NCBI GenBank assembly: GCA_025994075.1
Contig: JAMQGV010000002.1
Span: 1-64,000, forward strand
Length of the DNA stretch: 64,000 nt
Direction of reading: 5' to 3'
Source of the DNA: Vicinamibacteria bacterium
Lineage (GTDB): Bacteria; Acidobacteriota; Vicinamibacteria; Fen-336
The notes under the pieces are model-generated. The model was not told the origin of the DNA and did no database searches. It worked only from the letters and a program-made list of their open reading frames with translations. Positions within the stretch are counted from its first letter, which is position 1, and the number at the start of each line of letters is the position of its first letter. Position numbers and translations under genes: made by a program. Of the stretch, positions 11,701 through 18,051 are shown piece by piece.

Positions 11701-12005
11701 GAGAGCCGGTAGAAGCGCCCGACCTTCAGCGCGACCGGCGCCGAGCGCACGGTCAGCGACGCGGGCTTCTCGGCCGCGAGCTCGATCGCCGCGCCCGAGC
11801 GCCCCGCGTCGACCCGCCGCACGACGGCGCCAGCCGGCAGCGCGCCATCGAGCGTCCAGTCCCCGGGCAGCCCGCTGGCCGCGGAGGTCTCGAACCCGGC
11901 ATTGCCGACTGCGACTGCCCGCGGCTTCGCCTCCTGCGCCACGGCCGGCAGCGCGAGCAGCAACGCGCCGAGTCCCCGACCGACGTTCGAGAGCAGCGAC
12001 CTCAT
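8796..12005 (-). CDS. Secreted C45-type autoproteolytic hydrolase with N-terminal carbohydrate-binding-like module
   Basis: 1069 residues. The signal peptide is residues 1-23 (GALLLALPAVAQ). Residues about 30-190 form a jelly-roll module of the CBM4/9 type (NAGFE, GRFYRLSAWLRTEG, FFDDVAIEEI). Residues about 210-560 match the C45 / phospholipase-B-like Ntn-hydrolase fold: ARGRQQGALL, then a candidate nucleophile Cys in KCSSLSATG, then FPGGIHSGTDFYL and NNGMYTNDW. These enzymes self-cleave before the Cys and hydrolyse amide or ester bonds of small acylated molecules. The C-terminal about 500 residues are a helical region plus beta-rich domains. Substrate unknown; export is clear. Confidence 0.75.
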   Translation of the reverse strand: MRSLLSNVGRGLGALLLALPAVAQEAKPRAVAVGNAGFETSAASGLPGDWTLDGALPAGAVVRRVDAGRSGAAIELAAEKPASLTVRSAPVALKVGRFYRLSAWLRTEGAAADPTARYPTAVAATVAMQSFPFTNHAPAVAGTRGWTRVETTFVATTAADRVELQLGRNGTAAGRAFFDDVAIEEIADVTEVIPLERVRWSGPGFRYEDRGWIYVHVEGAPYARGRQQGALLHEEIVAYAQKLAIRQNAKDPALGWNGLRTLADALMLRRFDSELLEEMKGIADGAAAAGATLYDRKLDLLDVATLNSAVDLDQMTSALPVTPSAITGKTFSPHDELAIPERLHKCSSLSATGPATKDGRPVFFQMFMWDGYTGLHFNVILDVAPERGHRFVMQTFPGGIHSGTDFYLSAAGLAIGETTVLQTPFEAEGEPQSSRIRRAIQYAGSIDEAAAILRERNNGMYTNDWTMADMKTGEAAILLLGTKQSKLWRSGETPAPFGTPGFLWANNNARDAAVRREVANQPEDAPFDSTFAPANRDVAFQQFYREFNGRIDAESVVDLMASSPINRPHALDGKVTDAEMAAQLVFMAHQGKTTQREKFPAPGNRRMPDLPGATPHLTHGYTTFTPIVVAEGLKAARAARAAATAKPAAVRADEAKAIADRFDFKREELWAGSIFPASDADNWLVGGSASYWRLLRELPEKAAERPEALARALAGVRGRLLTLAAREGELAADRAGVAFDRYSPGQVPRLKGVFALHQLRLRAGTKAFLAFMKDFHAKHRNREVTTAQFVEAAGAALKLDAAAELKPWLERPGLPDPRPEATAAAAGREWKVTVRVAQPADSAWRLASTVAIETAKARHLFPIRLDGAQASVTFTVPEKPTRVAFDALADVPVATERFHSFSHFADDFSNTRIVYGTGRQLEANHTLALRFQSTLADGFSEILPPVVQDAAMDDAALAAHDLFVLGDPRDNAVLARLLPHLPLESGPGWFRFQGQTYGGDHDGLYLALPHPLPLAKGRTLHVFLSNTPLQLHEMTKTYRPGLPAWAIFEGDRVKKEGHFPVARFDLPVK

Positions 12006-12123
12006 GATGAACCTCCCAGCCGAAGCGCCAGACCGCGAATCCTATCCCCCCGCGCCCCGCGTCGTCCGGAGGGCAGCCGACACTCCGCCCCCTTGCCCCG
12101 GCGGGTAGACTGACCGCACGAAC

Positions 12124-12408
12124 ATGGCGGCAAAGAAGAAGCCCCGGCGCGCCTCCCGGAAGCTGGTCCTGGAGATGCTGGAGGCCAATACCAGGCTGTT
12201 CCTGGAAAGCCAGGAGGCCCTCCGCCGGGAGATCGTGGCTAGCCTCGAGGCGCTGGAGAGGAAGCTCCTGCCGCGATTCGACGACATCGAACGAATCCTG
12301 CTGGAGATGCGGGAAGAGGCCGCTGCCTGGCGCGCCGAGATGCGCGCGGACCGATCGGTGAGGCAGTCAGCCCCGGCTGACAAGTGCTTCTCCGAGCAAG
12401 GGTCTTGA
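12124..12408 (+). CDS. Small coiled-coil protein (paralogue A)
   Basis: 94 residues starting MAAKKKPRRASRK, then one continuous heptad-rich helix (LVLEMLEANTRLFLESQEAL, RREIVASLEALERKLL, DDIERILLEMREEAAAW). A basic N-terminus and amphipathic helix suggest oligomerisation or binding to nucleic acid or a partner. It is related to the gene at 12580, sharing the MAAKK start and the helix pattern and also the upstream sequence GGGTAGACTG about 18 bp before the ATG. Function unknown. Confidence 0.6.
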   Translation: MAAKKKPRRASRKLVLEMLEANTRLFLESQEALRREIVASLEALERKLLPRFDDIERILLEMREEAAAWRAEMRADRSVRQSAPADKCFSEQGS

Positions 12409-12522
12409 ACGGGCCACCGCGGCCCGGGTCGAGCACGCGCGGGAACCCTGCCGCCCCCTGCGGACCCGCGGCGTCACCGCCGCCGCCGACACTCCACCAC
12501 CCCCTGGGGAGCCCCCATGGGA

Positions 12523-12549
12523 CCGGCGCCGGATTCACTCCGGCGCCGG
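12523..12549. terminator. 11-bp inverted repeat between the two coiled-coil genes
   Basis: CCGGCGCCGGA and TCCGGCGCCGG flank a TTCAC loop. It could end transcription of the first small gene or fold in the leader of the second. No U-tract. Confidence 0.4.
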
Positions 12550-12579
12550 AACCCGAGAGGGTAGACTGGAGGCACGAAG

Positions 12580-12861
12580 ATGGCAGCGAAGAAGATCCCT
12601 GGCGGTTCCTGGCAGGTCATCGTGGAGCAGTTGGAATCCCAGACCAGGCTGATTGCCGAGGGGCATGACGTCCTGAGCCGGCAGATCGACAGCCGCATTG
12701 ACGAACTGCGTCGGGACTTGACGACGCGAATCGACGACCTCGGGCGTGTGGTCGCGACACGCGCAGACGAGACCCGCGAGGACCTCTCTGCTCTGGGCGA
12801 GCGCATCGACTCGCTCGAGCAGCGGATCGAGCGGATGGACCGGCCGGGGTCGGTCCACTGA
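12580..12861 (+). CDS. Small coiled-coil protein (paralogue B)
   Basis: 93 residues: MAAKKIPGGSWQVIVEQLES, then repeating heptads with Arg-Ile-Asp-Asp blocks (SRIDELRRDL, TRIDDLGRVV, ERIDSLEQRIERMD). It is preceded by GGGTAGACTG, as in paralogue A. The repeated RID/EL units every 11-14 residues suggest a rod-like helix of the kind seen in small tropomyosin-like or phasin-like proteins. No domain recognised. The pair is probably a local duplication that has diverged. Confidence 0.6.
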   Translation: MAAKKIPGGSWQVIVEQLESQTRLIAEGHDVLSRQIDSRIDELRRDLTTRIDDLGRVVATRADETREDLSALGERIDSLEQRIERMDRPGSVH

Positions 12862-13086
12862 TCTGAGCGGCCCCCCGAGCCCTCCTCGCTCGGGCTGAAC
12901 CGGCCCCCTCCCCGGGGCCGCGACGTCTCCCACGAAAACTTCCCGGGCGCGGACCTCGCGAGGCGGGGGTGTGGCGGACACTGCCTCTGCCGCCGGACCG
13001 CGGAGCTTCAACCCACCACAACCGAATCGCCCGGGCCGCCCCGCGCAACGGGTTCGCGGACGCTCGCCAGGAACAAGGAGATCGCG
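12862..13086. other. Intergenic region with GC stem-loops, no gene
   Basis: It contains CCCGAG / CTCGGG pairing near 12875-12895 and CGGCCCC / GGGGCCG near 12900-12921, both terminator-like stems, followed by an AAGGAG ribosome-binding site for the gene at 13087. No reading frame here looks coding. Confidence 0.4.
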
Positions 13087-13398
13087 ATGGAAGCCCACTT
13101 CGTCAGCCTCAGCGACCGCCGCACGCTCGGCCAGGTGCTCGTCTCCGACCCCGCGACCGGCGTCGAGGCCTGCGTCCTCCGCGCCGACCGGGCCGCCCGC
13201 GTCGGCCGCCTGCTGACGGTTCTCAAGCCGAAGGAGCAGTTCGTGCTGCGCCGCCGCTTCGGCCTGGAGACCGGCGAGGAGTCGACGCTCGCCGCGATCG
13301 GCGCCGAGCTCGGCTGCACCCGCGAGCGCGTCCGCCAGATCGAAGAAAAGGCCCTCGAACGCCTGCGCCGCCACCCGAAGTGGAAGGCGCTGCGCTGA
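13087..13398 (+). CDS. Sigma-70 region 4-only protein
   Basis: 103 residues from ATG 13087 with AAGGAG upstream. Residues 35-95 are a sigma region 4: LKPKEQFVLRRRFGLETGEES, then AAIGAELGCTRERVRQIEEKALERL. This helix-turn-helix binds -35 elements. There is no region 2, so it cannot melt promoters alone. The first 34 residues (ADRAARVGRLLTV) match the segment before region 4 in the full sigma factor at 16845, so it looks like a detached C-terminal piece. It may act as a transcription adaptor or anti-sigma-like competitor, or be a decayed sigma gene that kept a start. Confidence 0.75.
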   Translation: MEAHFVSLSDRRTLGQVLVSDPATGVEACVLRADRAARVGRLLTVLKPKEQFVLRRRFGLETGEESTLAAIGAELGCTRERVRQIEEKALERLRRHPKWKALR

Positions 13399-13484
13399 CG
13401 TGGCTCGCCTCGCGTCAGACGGAACCCGCCGGCCGCGTCTTGCCAGTGGAGGGCGCTGCGGATCACGGCGCCGCGGAGGACGGT

Positions 13485-14747
13485 ATGAACGTTCAGGTGG
13501 ATCGGAAGCTGGTGCGGGGGAACGGCGGCAGCCGGCGCTACATGATGGTCACGCTGACGGCGCCCGAGGCGCAGGCGTCGGGCGAGAAGCCGCGGCCGCC
13601 CGCCAACGTCGCGATCGTGCTCGACCGCTCGGGCTCCATGCAGGGCGACAAGCTGCGCCTCGCCAAGGAGGCCGCGCGCGGCGCCCTCGGCCTGCTCAAG
13701 CGCGCCGACACCTTCTCGATCGTGGCCTACGACCACGAGGTCGACGTGCTGGTCCCGGCCTCGCCGGTCGGCCCCGAGACCCTGCACGCCGCCCTGCAGC
13801 GCCTCGACGCCCTCGAGGCCCGCGGCCAGACCGCGCTGCACGAGGGCTGGCGCCAGGGCGTCGCGCTGGTCGCCCAGCGCCTCGCCGAAGACGCGGTCGG
13901 CAAGTGCCTGCTGCTCACCGACGGCCTCGCCAACCAGGGCCTGACCGAGCCCGCCCTGATCGGCCAGGACTGCGAGCAGGCCCGCGCCCGCCGCGTGCTC
14001 ACCTCCACCTTCGGCGTCGGCCGCGACTTCGACGAGCTCCTGCTCGACGCCATGGCCACCCGCGGCGGCGGCAACTTCTACTTCGTGGCCGAGGCCCGCC
14101 AGATCCCCGCCTTCCTGCAGGCCGACCTGGCCGAGACGCTCGAGGTCGTCGCCCGCGACGTGCAGCTCGAGGTCCGCGTCCCGCGCGGCGTGAAGGTCGC
14201 CGCGCTCCACACCTACCCGACCGAGGAAACCGCCGACGGCATCGTCTGCCGCGTCTCCAACCTCGTCTCCGCCCAGGAGCTGCGCCTGCTGTTCCAGGTG
14301 CGCCTTCCGGGCGGGGCCGCGGGCGAGAGCCACTCCGTGACCTGCGACCTTTCCGACCGCGACGCCGTCCTCGGCAACTCCACCGAGACCGTGACCTGGA
14401 CCTGCGCCCTGGCCGCGGAGGTGTCGGCCCAGCCCCGTGACCGCGCCGTCGACCGCTTCGTCGCCCAGCAGTTCGCGGCCAAGGCGCGCCGCGAGGCGCT
14501 CGAGGCCAACCGCGCCGGCCGCTTCGCCGAGGCCCGCCGCCTGCTCGAGGCCGCCGCGCGCCGCATCGAGCGTTACGCCGGCAACGACCCCGAGCTGCAG
14601 GCCCTGGTCCAGGCGCTGCGCGCCGACGCGACGGAGCACTCGGTCGAGATGGAGATGATGCGGCGCAAGGAGCTCCACTTCCGCCACTACTCGAGCAGCA
14701 AGGACCGCGACATGGCCATGGGCTCCGCCCGCCGCATCGCCCGCTGA
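13485..14747 (+). CDS. VWA-domain protein (inter-alpha-trypsin-inhibitor-like / YfbK-like)
   Basis: 420 residues from ATG 13485 with a GCGGAGG ribosome-binding site. The von Willebrand A domain is at residues about 42-215. It has a complete MIDAS (DRSGSM, residues 47-52; Thr in ARGQTALHEG; Asp in LLTDGLANQG). A beta-rich domain follows (to about 320), then a helical tail with EANRAGRFAEARRLLEAAAR and a His/Met-rich end. No signal peptide or membrane helix, so cytoplasmic. The VWA domain binds a protein partner through a metal ion. Partner unknown. Confidence 0.8.
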   Translation: MNVQVDRKLVRGNGGSRRYMMVTLTAPEAQASGEKPRPPANVAIVLDRSGSMQGDKLRLAKEAARGALGLLKRADTFSIVAYDHEVDVLVPASPVGPETLHAALQRLDALEARGQTALHEGWRQGVALVAQRLAEDAVGKCLLLTDGLANQGLTEPALIGQDCEQARARRVLTSTFGVGRDFDELLLDAMATRGGGNFYFVAEARQIPAFLQADLAETLEVVARDVQLEVRVPRGVKVAALHTYPTEETADGIVCRVSNLVSAQELRLLFQVRLPGGAAGESHSVTCDLSDRDAVLGNSTETVTWTCALAAEVSAQPRDRAVDRFVAQQFAAKARREALEANRAGRFAEARRLLEAAARRIERYAGNDPELQALVQALRADATEHSVEMEMMRRKELHFRHYSSSKDRDMAMGSARRIAR

Positions 14748-14780
14748 ACCGCCGATCCACTCGACAACCGAGGTGATCCC

Positions 14781-15959
14781 TTGAGCCGACCTGCCCGGCG
14801 CCGCGACTCCCAACCCGGCTTCCCGCCGTACGTGTTCCTCGGCGCGACCGAGCGCGAGCCGCAGTCCGACGTCCGCCCTGGCGCCGTCCGCGGCCCGGAC
14901 GACCTGCCGTCGCGCCTGTTCACGGGCGACCTCGACCGCGGCTCGTTCGAGCGCACGGCCGCCGGCTGGTCGGCGAAGTGGATCGACCCCACCCCCGGCA
15001 CCTGGACGGAGGCCCGCTACGCCGCGGGCCTCCTCCAGGTGACGCAGTGGCTGGAGGGGGAGTGCGGCGCGCAGGTCGGCTCGACGGCCGACTCGCTCGC
15101 GGCCGTGGTCCGCTTCCACATGCGGCCGGTCCCGTGGGACCGCGCCGCGCGCGAGCGCCTCACGGCCCGCTACAACCTGACCTGGGTCGACTTCCCGGAG
15201 GACGCGCCCACGTTCGTCGCGTACCCCGACGGCTACCCGCGCGTGCTGCTGTGCCCGGTCCCCTTCTGGCGGCTCGGCGAGACGCTCGACCTCGTCGCGG
15301 CCCTCGACGCCGACGCCGGCGTGCGCGCGCCGGTGATCGCCGAGCTGCTGATGGGCCAGGACGTCGTCGGCTACTGGCGCGCCCGCTGCCCCGAGATCCC
15401 GCTCGACCCCGTCGCCCACTACCTGAAGGAGAGCGAGGAGCTCGGCTGCCCGGCGCTCGACCTGCCCGAGCCCGACGCCTCGACCGGCGGCCAGGCGGTG
15501 ATGATCCAGCGCGCCCGCTACGCGCTCGCGGTCACCTGCTTCTACCGCGACCTCGACCGCGTCGCCCGCCACCTCGCCGACGCCGGCTTCCTCGGCGTCC
15601 ACAGCCCCACCGCGTTCCCGCGCACGAGCTACCCCGACGCGGGCCAGTGGCAGGCCCTGGCCGGCCCCGCGGGCCTCGACACCTTCGGCGCCACCTGCCG
15701 CCTCGCCGACCGCCACACCCCGTCCAGCCGCCAGGTCTTCCTCCCGCGCACCTGCTCGGAAGCCGCGGCGGATGCCAAGCTCGCGAGCCACGCGAGGCCG
15801 AGCGAAGGCGCCGCAGCGACCGCCCGCCACGCCCGCGAGCAGGTGACCGCGATCATGAAATCCGCCGCCGCCACCCTGGACCGCCTGCGCGCCCCGCTGC
15901 GCCGGCCCCTGCCCCCCACGCCTCAGCCGAGCGCTGCGACCTCCCGCCTGATCCACTGA
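14781..15959 (+). CDS. Unrecognised 392-residue protein
   Basis: Starts at TTG 14781 with GAGGTGAT upstream and follows the VWA gene by 33 bp, so likely co-transcribed. The protein is soluble and rich in Arg and Pro. Segments such as FPPYVFLGATEREPQSD, WIDPTPGTWTEARYAAGLLQ and ALAVTCFYRDLDRVARHLADAGF show normal folded composition. The C-terminal about 70 residues (LPRTCSEAAADAKLAS onward) look disordered. No domain is recognisable. Coding evidence is the long open frame and codon bias. Confidence 0.6.
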   Translation: MSRPARRRDSQPGFPPYVFLGATEREPQSDVRPGAVRGPDDLPSRLFTGDLDRGSFERTAAGWSAKWIDPTPGTWTEARYAAGLLQVTQWLEGECGAQVGSTADSLAAVVRFHMRPVPWDRAARERLTARYNLTWVDFPEDAPTFVAYPDGYPRVLLCPVPFWRLGETLDLVAALDADAGVRAPVIAELLMGQDVVGYWRARCPEIPLDPVAHYLKESEELGCPALDLPEPDASTGGQAVMIQRARYALAVTCFYRDLDRVARHLADAGFLGVHSPTAFPRTSYPDAGQWQALAGPAGLDTFGATCRLADRHTPSSRQVFLPRTCSEAAADAKLASHARPSEGAAATARHAREQVTAIMKSAAATLDRLRAPLRRPLPPTPQPSAATSRLIH

Positions 15960-15973
15960 CGGAGCCGCGCCGG

Positions 15974-16438
15974 TCAGCGTTTCGATCGGCGGGCGGCGAC
16001 CGGGGCGCGGCCGAACTTGGCCGTGCGGCGGACGTGAGCCGCCCTTCGGCGGCAGGGGAGCGAGCAGTAGGCCGAGTGGGCCCGGGTCGGGCGGAAGGCC
16101 TTGCCGCACTCGCGGCACTTCGTCGATCTGGGGATTGGACGAGCCATCGCCACGCCTTCCCAGGCGCGGCGGCGGCAGGTATCCGAGCAGAACTTCCTCA
16201 GCACCGACTTCGGGCGGAACACCTTGTGGCATCGGGGGCAGGCGAGTCGGCCGAACCCCGGGGGAGGCGGCTGCCCGTCGGCGACGAGCCCGCGCACGTG
16301 GAAGGCGATCGCCTCGCGCATGTTGGCCCCGGCCTCATCTGCGGTCCTGCCGGTCGCCACGCAACCCGGGACGTCGGGCGACCAGGCGGAGAAGCTGGCG
16401 CCGGTGCCCTCGATCCGAATGCGGTACTTCTCGCGCAT
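15974..16438 (-). CDS. hicB: HicB-type antitoxin with two C-terminal zinc-knuckle motifs
   Basis: 154 residues from ATG 16438 with GGAAGTGAG upstream, five bases after the hicA stop. Residues 1-58 are a HicB fold (YRIRIEGTGASFSAWSPDVP, GCVATGRTADEAGANMREAI). HicB binds the HicA toxin and usually also DNA through an appended domain. Here the appended part is two copies of C-x2-C-x13-C-x3-C: Cys67/70/84/88 and Cys108/111/125/129, each followed by a run of Arg. The usual ribbon-helix-helix or HTH is absent. These zinc knuckles could supply DNA or RNA binding. The C-terminus is very basic. Confidence 0.75.
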   Translation of the reverse strand: MREKYRIRIEGTGASFSAWSPDVPGCVATGRTADEAGANMREAIAFHVRGLVADGQPPPPGFGRLACPRCHKVFRPKSVLRKFCSDTCRRRAWEGVAMARPIPRSTKCRECGKAFRPTRAHSAYCSLPCRRRAAHVRRTAKFGRAPVAARRSKR

Positions 16439-16443
16439 GGGGC

Positions 16444-16638
16444 TCACTTCCTGATCCCGGCCTGCCGGAGGATCGACCGCGCCGTCTTCGGATGGAGGTC
16501 GTCCCCAGGATGACCCGCCACGGTGACCTTGCCGCACTTCTCCGGATGCTCCAGCTGGCGGTGGCTGCCTGCCTGCGCCGTCACGGTCCAGCCGTCCTTC
16601 GCGAGCAGTGCCAGCATGTCCCTGACCTTGATGGCCAC
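16444..16638 (-). CDS. hicA: HicA-type mRNA interferase toxin
   Basis: About 64 residues when started at GTG 16638. The fold is a dsRNA-binding-like toxin: KVRDMLALLAKDGW, the active histidine in AGSHRQLEHP, KVTVAGHPGDDLH, and the C-terminal KTARSILRQAG. It cleaves mRNAs and tmRNA in characterised systems. The start is uncertain. A TTG at 16665 and the GTG at 16638 both overlap the predicted promoter, so ATG 16617, with AAGG upstream, may be the true start and would give 57 residues. Paired with hicB downstream. Confidence 0.8.
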   Translation of the reverse strand: MAIKVRDMLALLAKDGWTVTAQAGSHRQLEHPEKCGKVTVAGHPGDDLHPKTARSILRQAGIRK

Positions 16639-16665
16639 CTTAGTAATCGTCCGGGCGATTGTCAA
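16637..16665 (-). promoter_or_regulatory. hicAB promoter with palindromic operator in the spacer
   Basis: On the minus strand TTGACA (16665-16660) is followed after 17 bp by TAAGGT (16642-16637). The spacer is an inverted repeat AATCG-N6-CGATT (16645-16660), the usual arrangement for toxin-antitoxin autoregulation. Transcript start would be near 16630, which argues against the GTG 16638 start of hicA. Confidence 0.55.
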
Positions 16666-16706
16666 GCACTCTCACGCCATGTCGCCTCCAGCGCGATTGT
16701 CGTCAG

Positions 16707-16738
16707 CAGCCTGCCAGCGGAGGTCCGCTGGCAGGCTG
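16707..16738. promoter_or_regulatory. Perfect 14-bp inverted repeat upstream of the sigma gene
   Basis: CAGCCTGCCAGCGG, loop AGGT, CCGCTGGCAGGCTG. It lies between the divergent hicA and sigma-factor genes, about 105 bp before the sigma start. It could be a terminator for an incoming transcript, an attenuator, or an operator. Confidence 0.5.
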
Positions 16739-16844
16739 CGTGACGCAAGGGCTCGCCGCGTCTGACGCGAAGTCGGTGCTCCTGTCAGATTGCGAGCGCG
16801 CCTACGTCCTCCCTGCGAACCCGCTGTTCCAGGAGGAGGCCCCG

Positions 16845-17633
16845 ATGAGCACCGCGCTGGCGACCGTCGAGCACGCGACCGACCCGGGCGTTCGCCGCAT
16901 CCGCCGCCGCCGTCCTCGCATCGGGGCCTTCGACCTGAGCCGCCTCGGACCCGTGTTCCGCGAGCTGACCCAGGTGCCGCGGCTCGACCCGCGTCAGACG
17001 GCCGAGCGGGTGCGACTCGTCCAGGACTGGGAGGCTGGCCGCCTCGCCCCGCAGCGCTGCGGCGAAGCCGAGCAGGCGCTCGCAGACCTCGTCCTCGCCA
17101 ACCTCAGCTTCGTCGAGGCCGCGACCCGTTCGCTCGCGAGCCCGACGCCGCAGGACCGGGACGACGTGCTGCACCTCGGCGTGCTCGGCCTGCTGGTCGC
17201 CATCCGCCGCTTCGACCCCGCGCGCGGCACCAGCCTGCAGGGCTACGCCTCTTGGTGGGTCCGCCAGCGGGTGTGCGAGCGGGCCGAGGCCCGACCCGCG
17301 GTGACCGCCGTCTCGCTCGACCAGCCCCGCAAGCGCGGGCGCCGCCCGCTCGGCCGCTCGCTGGCGACCGACCCCGCGCAGGGCGTCGAGGCCCGGGCGA
17401 TCGAGGCGGACCGCGTCGCCCGCCTGGACGCGCTGGTCGGCCGCCTGAAGCCGAAGGAGCAGTACGTGATCCGCCGCCGCTTCGGCCTCGACGGAGCCGG
17501 CGGCGCGACGCTCGAGGAAACCGGCCTCGAGCTGAACCTCTCGCGCGAGCGCGTCCGCCAGTTGGAAACCCGGGCCCTCGAGCGCCTGGGTCGCAACCGG
17601 GTGTGCAAGCAGCTCGCGTCCGAAGCCGCCTGA
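16845..17633 (+). CDS. Sigma-70 family RNA polymerase sigma factor (primary-like, short)
   Basis: 262 residues from ATG 16845 with AGGAGGAGG; an upstream in-frame start at 16659 is rejected because it would read through the hicA promoter and the hairpin. Residues 75-155 are region 2 (ADLVLANLSFVEAA, DDVLHLGVLGLLVAIRRFD, SLQGYASWWVRQRV with the aromatic residues that melt the -10). Region 3 is nearly missing. Region 4 is residues 190-250 (LKPKEQYVIRRRFGLDG, LSRERVRQLETRALERL). This fits an alternative, RpoH/RpoD-like group. The basic N-terminus (IRRRRPRIG) is unusual. Confidence 0.8.
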   Translation: MSTALATVEHATDPGVRRIRRRRPRIGAFDLSRLGPVFRELTQVPRLDPRQTAERVRLVQDWEAGRLAPQRCGEAEQALADLVLANLSFVEAATRSLASPTPQDRDDVLHLGVLGLLVAIRRFDPARGTSLQGYASWWVRQRVCERAEARPAVTAVSLDQPRKRGRRPLGRSLATDPAQGVEARAIEADRVARLDALVGRLKPKEQYVIRRRFGLDGAGGATLEETGLELNLSRERVRQLETRALERLGRNRVCKQLASEAA

Positions 17634-17653
17634 TCACGGATGAGGGGGAGAAG

Positions 17654-18028
17654 ATGAACAACGCGCAACGATTACTGGCCCTGTTCGTGCTGCTGGCGAG
17701 CACCAGCGCGGAGGGACAGGTCACGGCCTTCAAGACCGGCGAGGAGCAGACGGGCCTGACAAAGCAGTGCTACTACGCGTTCGGCAGCACCCGCTACACC
17801 CGCACCGTCTCCTCGGTGACGCTGTGCCCGCTGTCCATCACCGTCCCGATCGATGGGCCGGCGGTCGGCCGGCGTTCGACGCCGTCGACGGGCCTGGCCG
17901 CCTTCAAGTCCGGCGAGGAGGTCACGGGCCTGACGAAGCAGTGCTACTACTCGTTCGGCACGACGCGGTACACGAGGACGGTCCGCTCTTTCGACCCCTG
18001 CCCGCTGAGCATCACGGTCAAGCAGTAG
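17654..18028 (+). CDS. Small secreted protein with two copies of a 40-residue repeat
   Basis: 124 residues from ATG 17654 with GGGGGAG. Signal peptide residues 1-22 (LLALFVLLASTSAEG). The mature part is two copies of FKTGEEQTGLTKQCYYAFG followed by TRYTRTV and CPLSI(T), the second as FKSGEEVTGLTKQCYYSFG. Each copy has two cysteines that could form a disulfide. Single-copy relatives occur as hypothetical secreted proteins. It sits 20 bp after the sigma gene and 23 bp before the DUF6361 gene on the same strand. Function unknown. Confidence 0.7.
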   Translation: MNNAQRLLALFVLLASTSAEGQVTAFKTGEEQTGLTKQCYYAFGSTRYTRTVSSVTLCPLSITVPIDGPAVGRRSTPSTGLAAFKSGEEVTGLTKQCYYSFGTTRYTRTVRSFDPCPLSITVKQ

Positions 18029-18051
18029 CCAAATCGGTAAACTCCGCAGCG

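Noticed and set aside
8832..12113. A 1093-codon open frame on the plus strand opposite the C45 gene
   Set aside because: Arg/Val/Gly-rich translation with no domain pattern; a GC-rich shadow of the clear minus-strand gene.
13008..16232. A 1074-codon minus-strand frame opposite the sigma, VWA and following genes
   Set aside because: Biased composition, no motifs; it crosses several real genes and the hicB gene.
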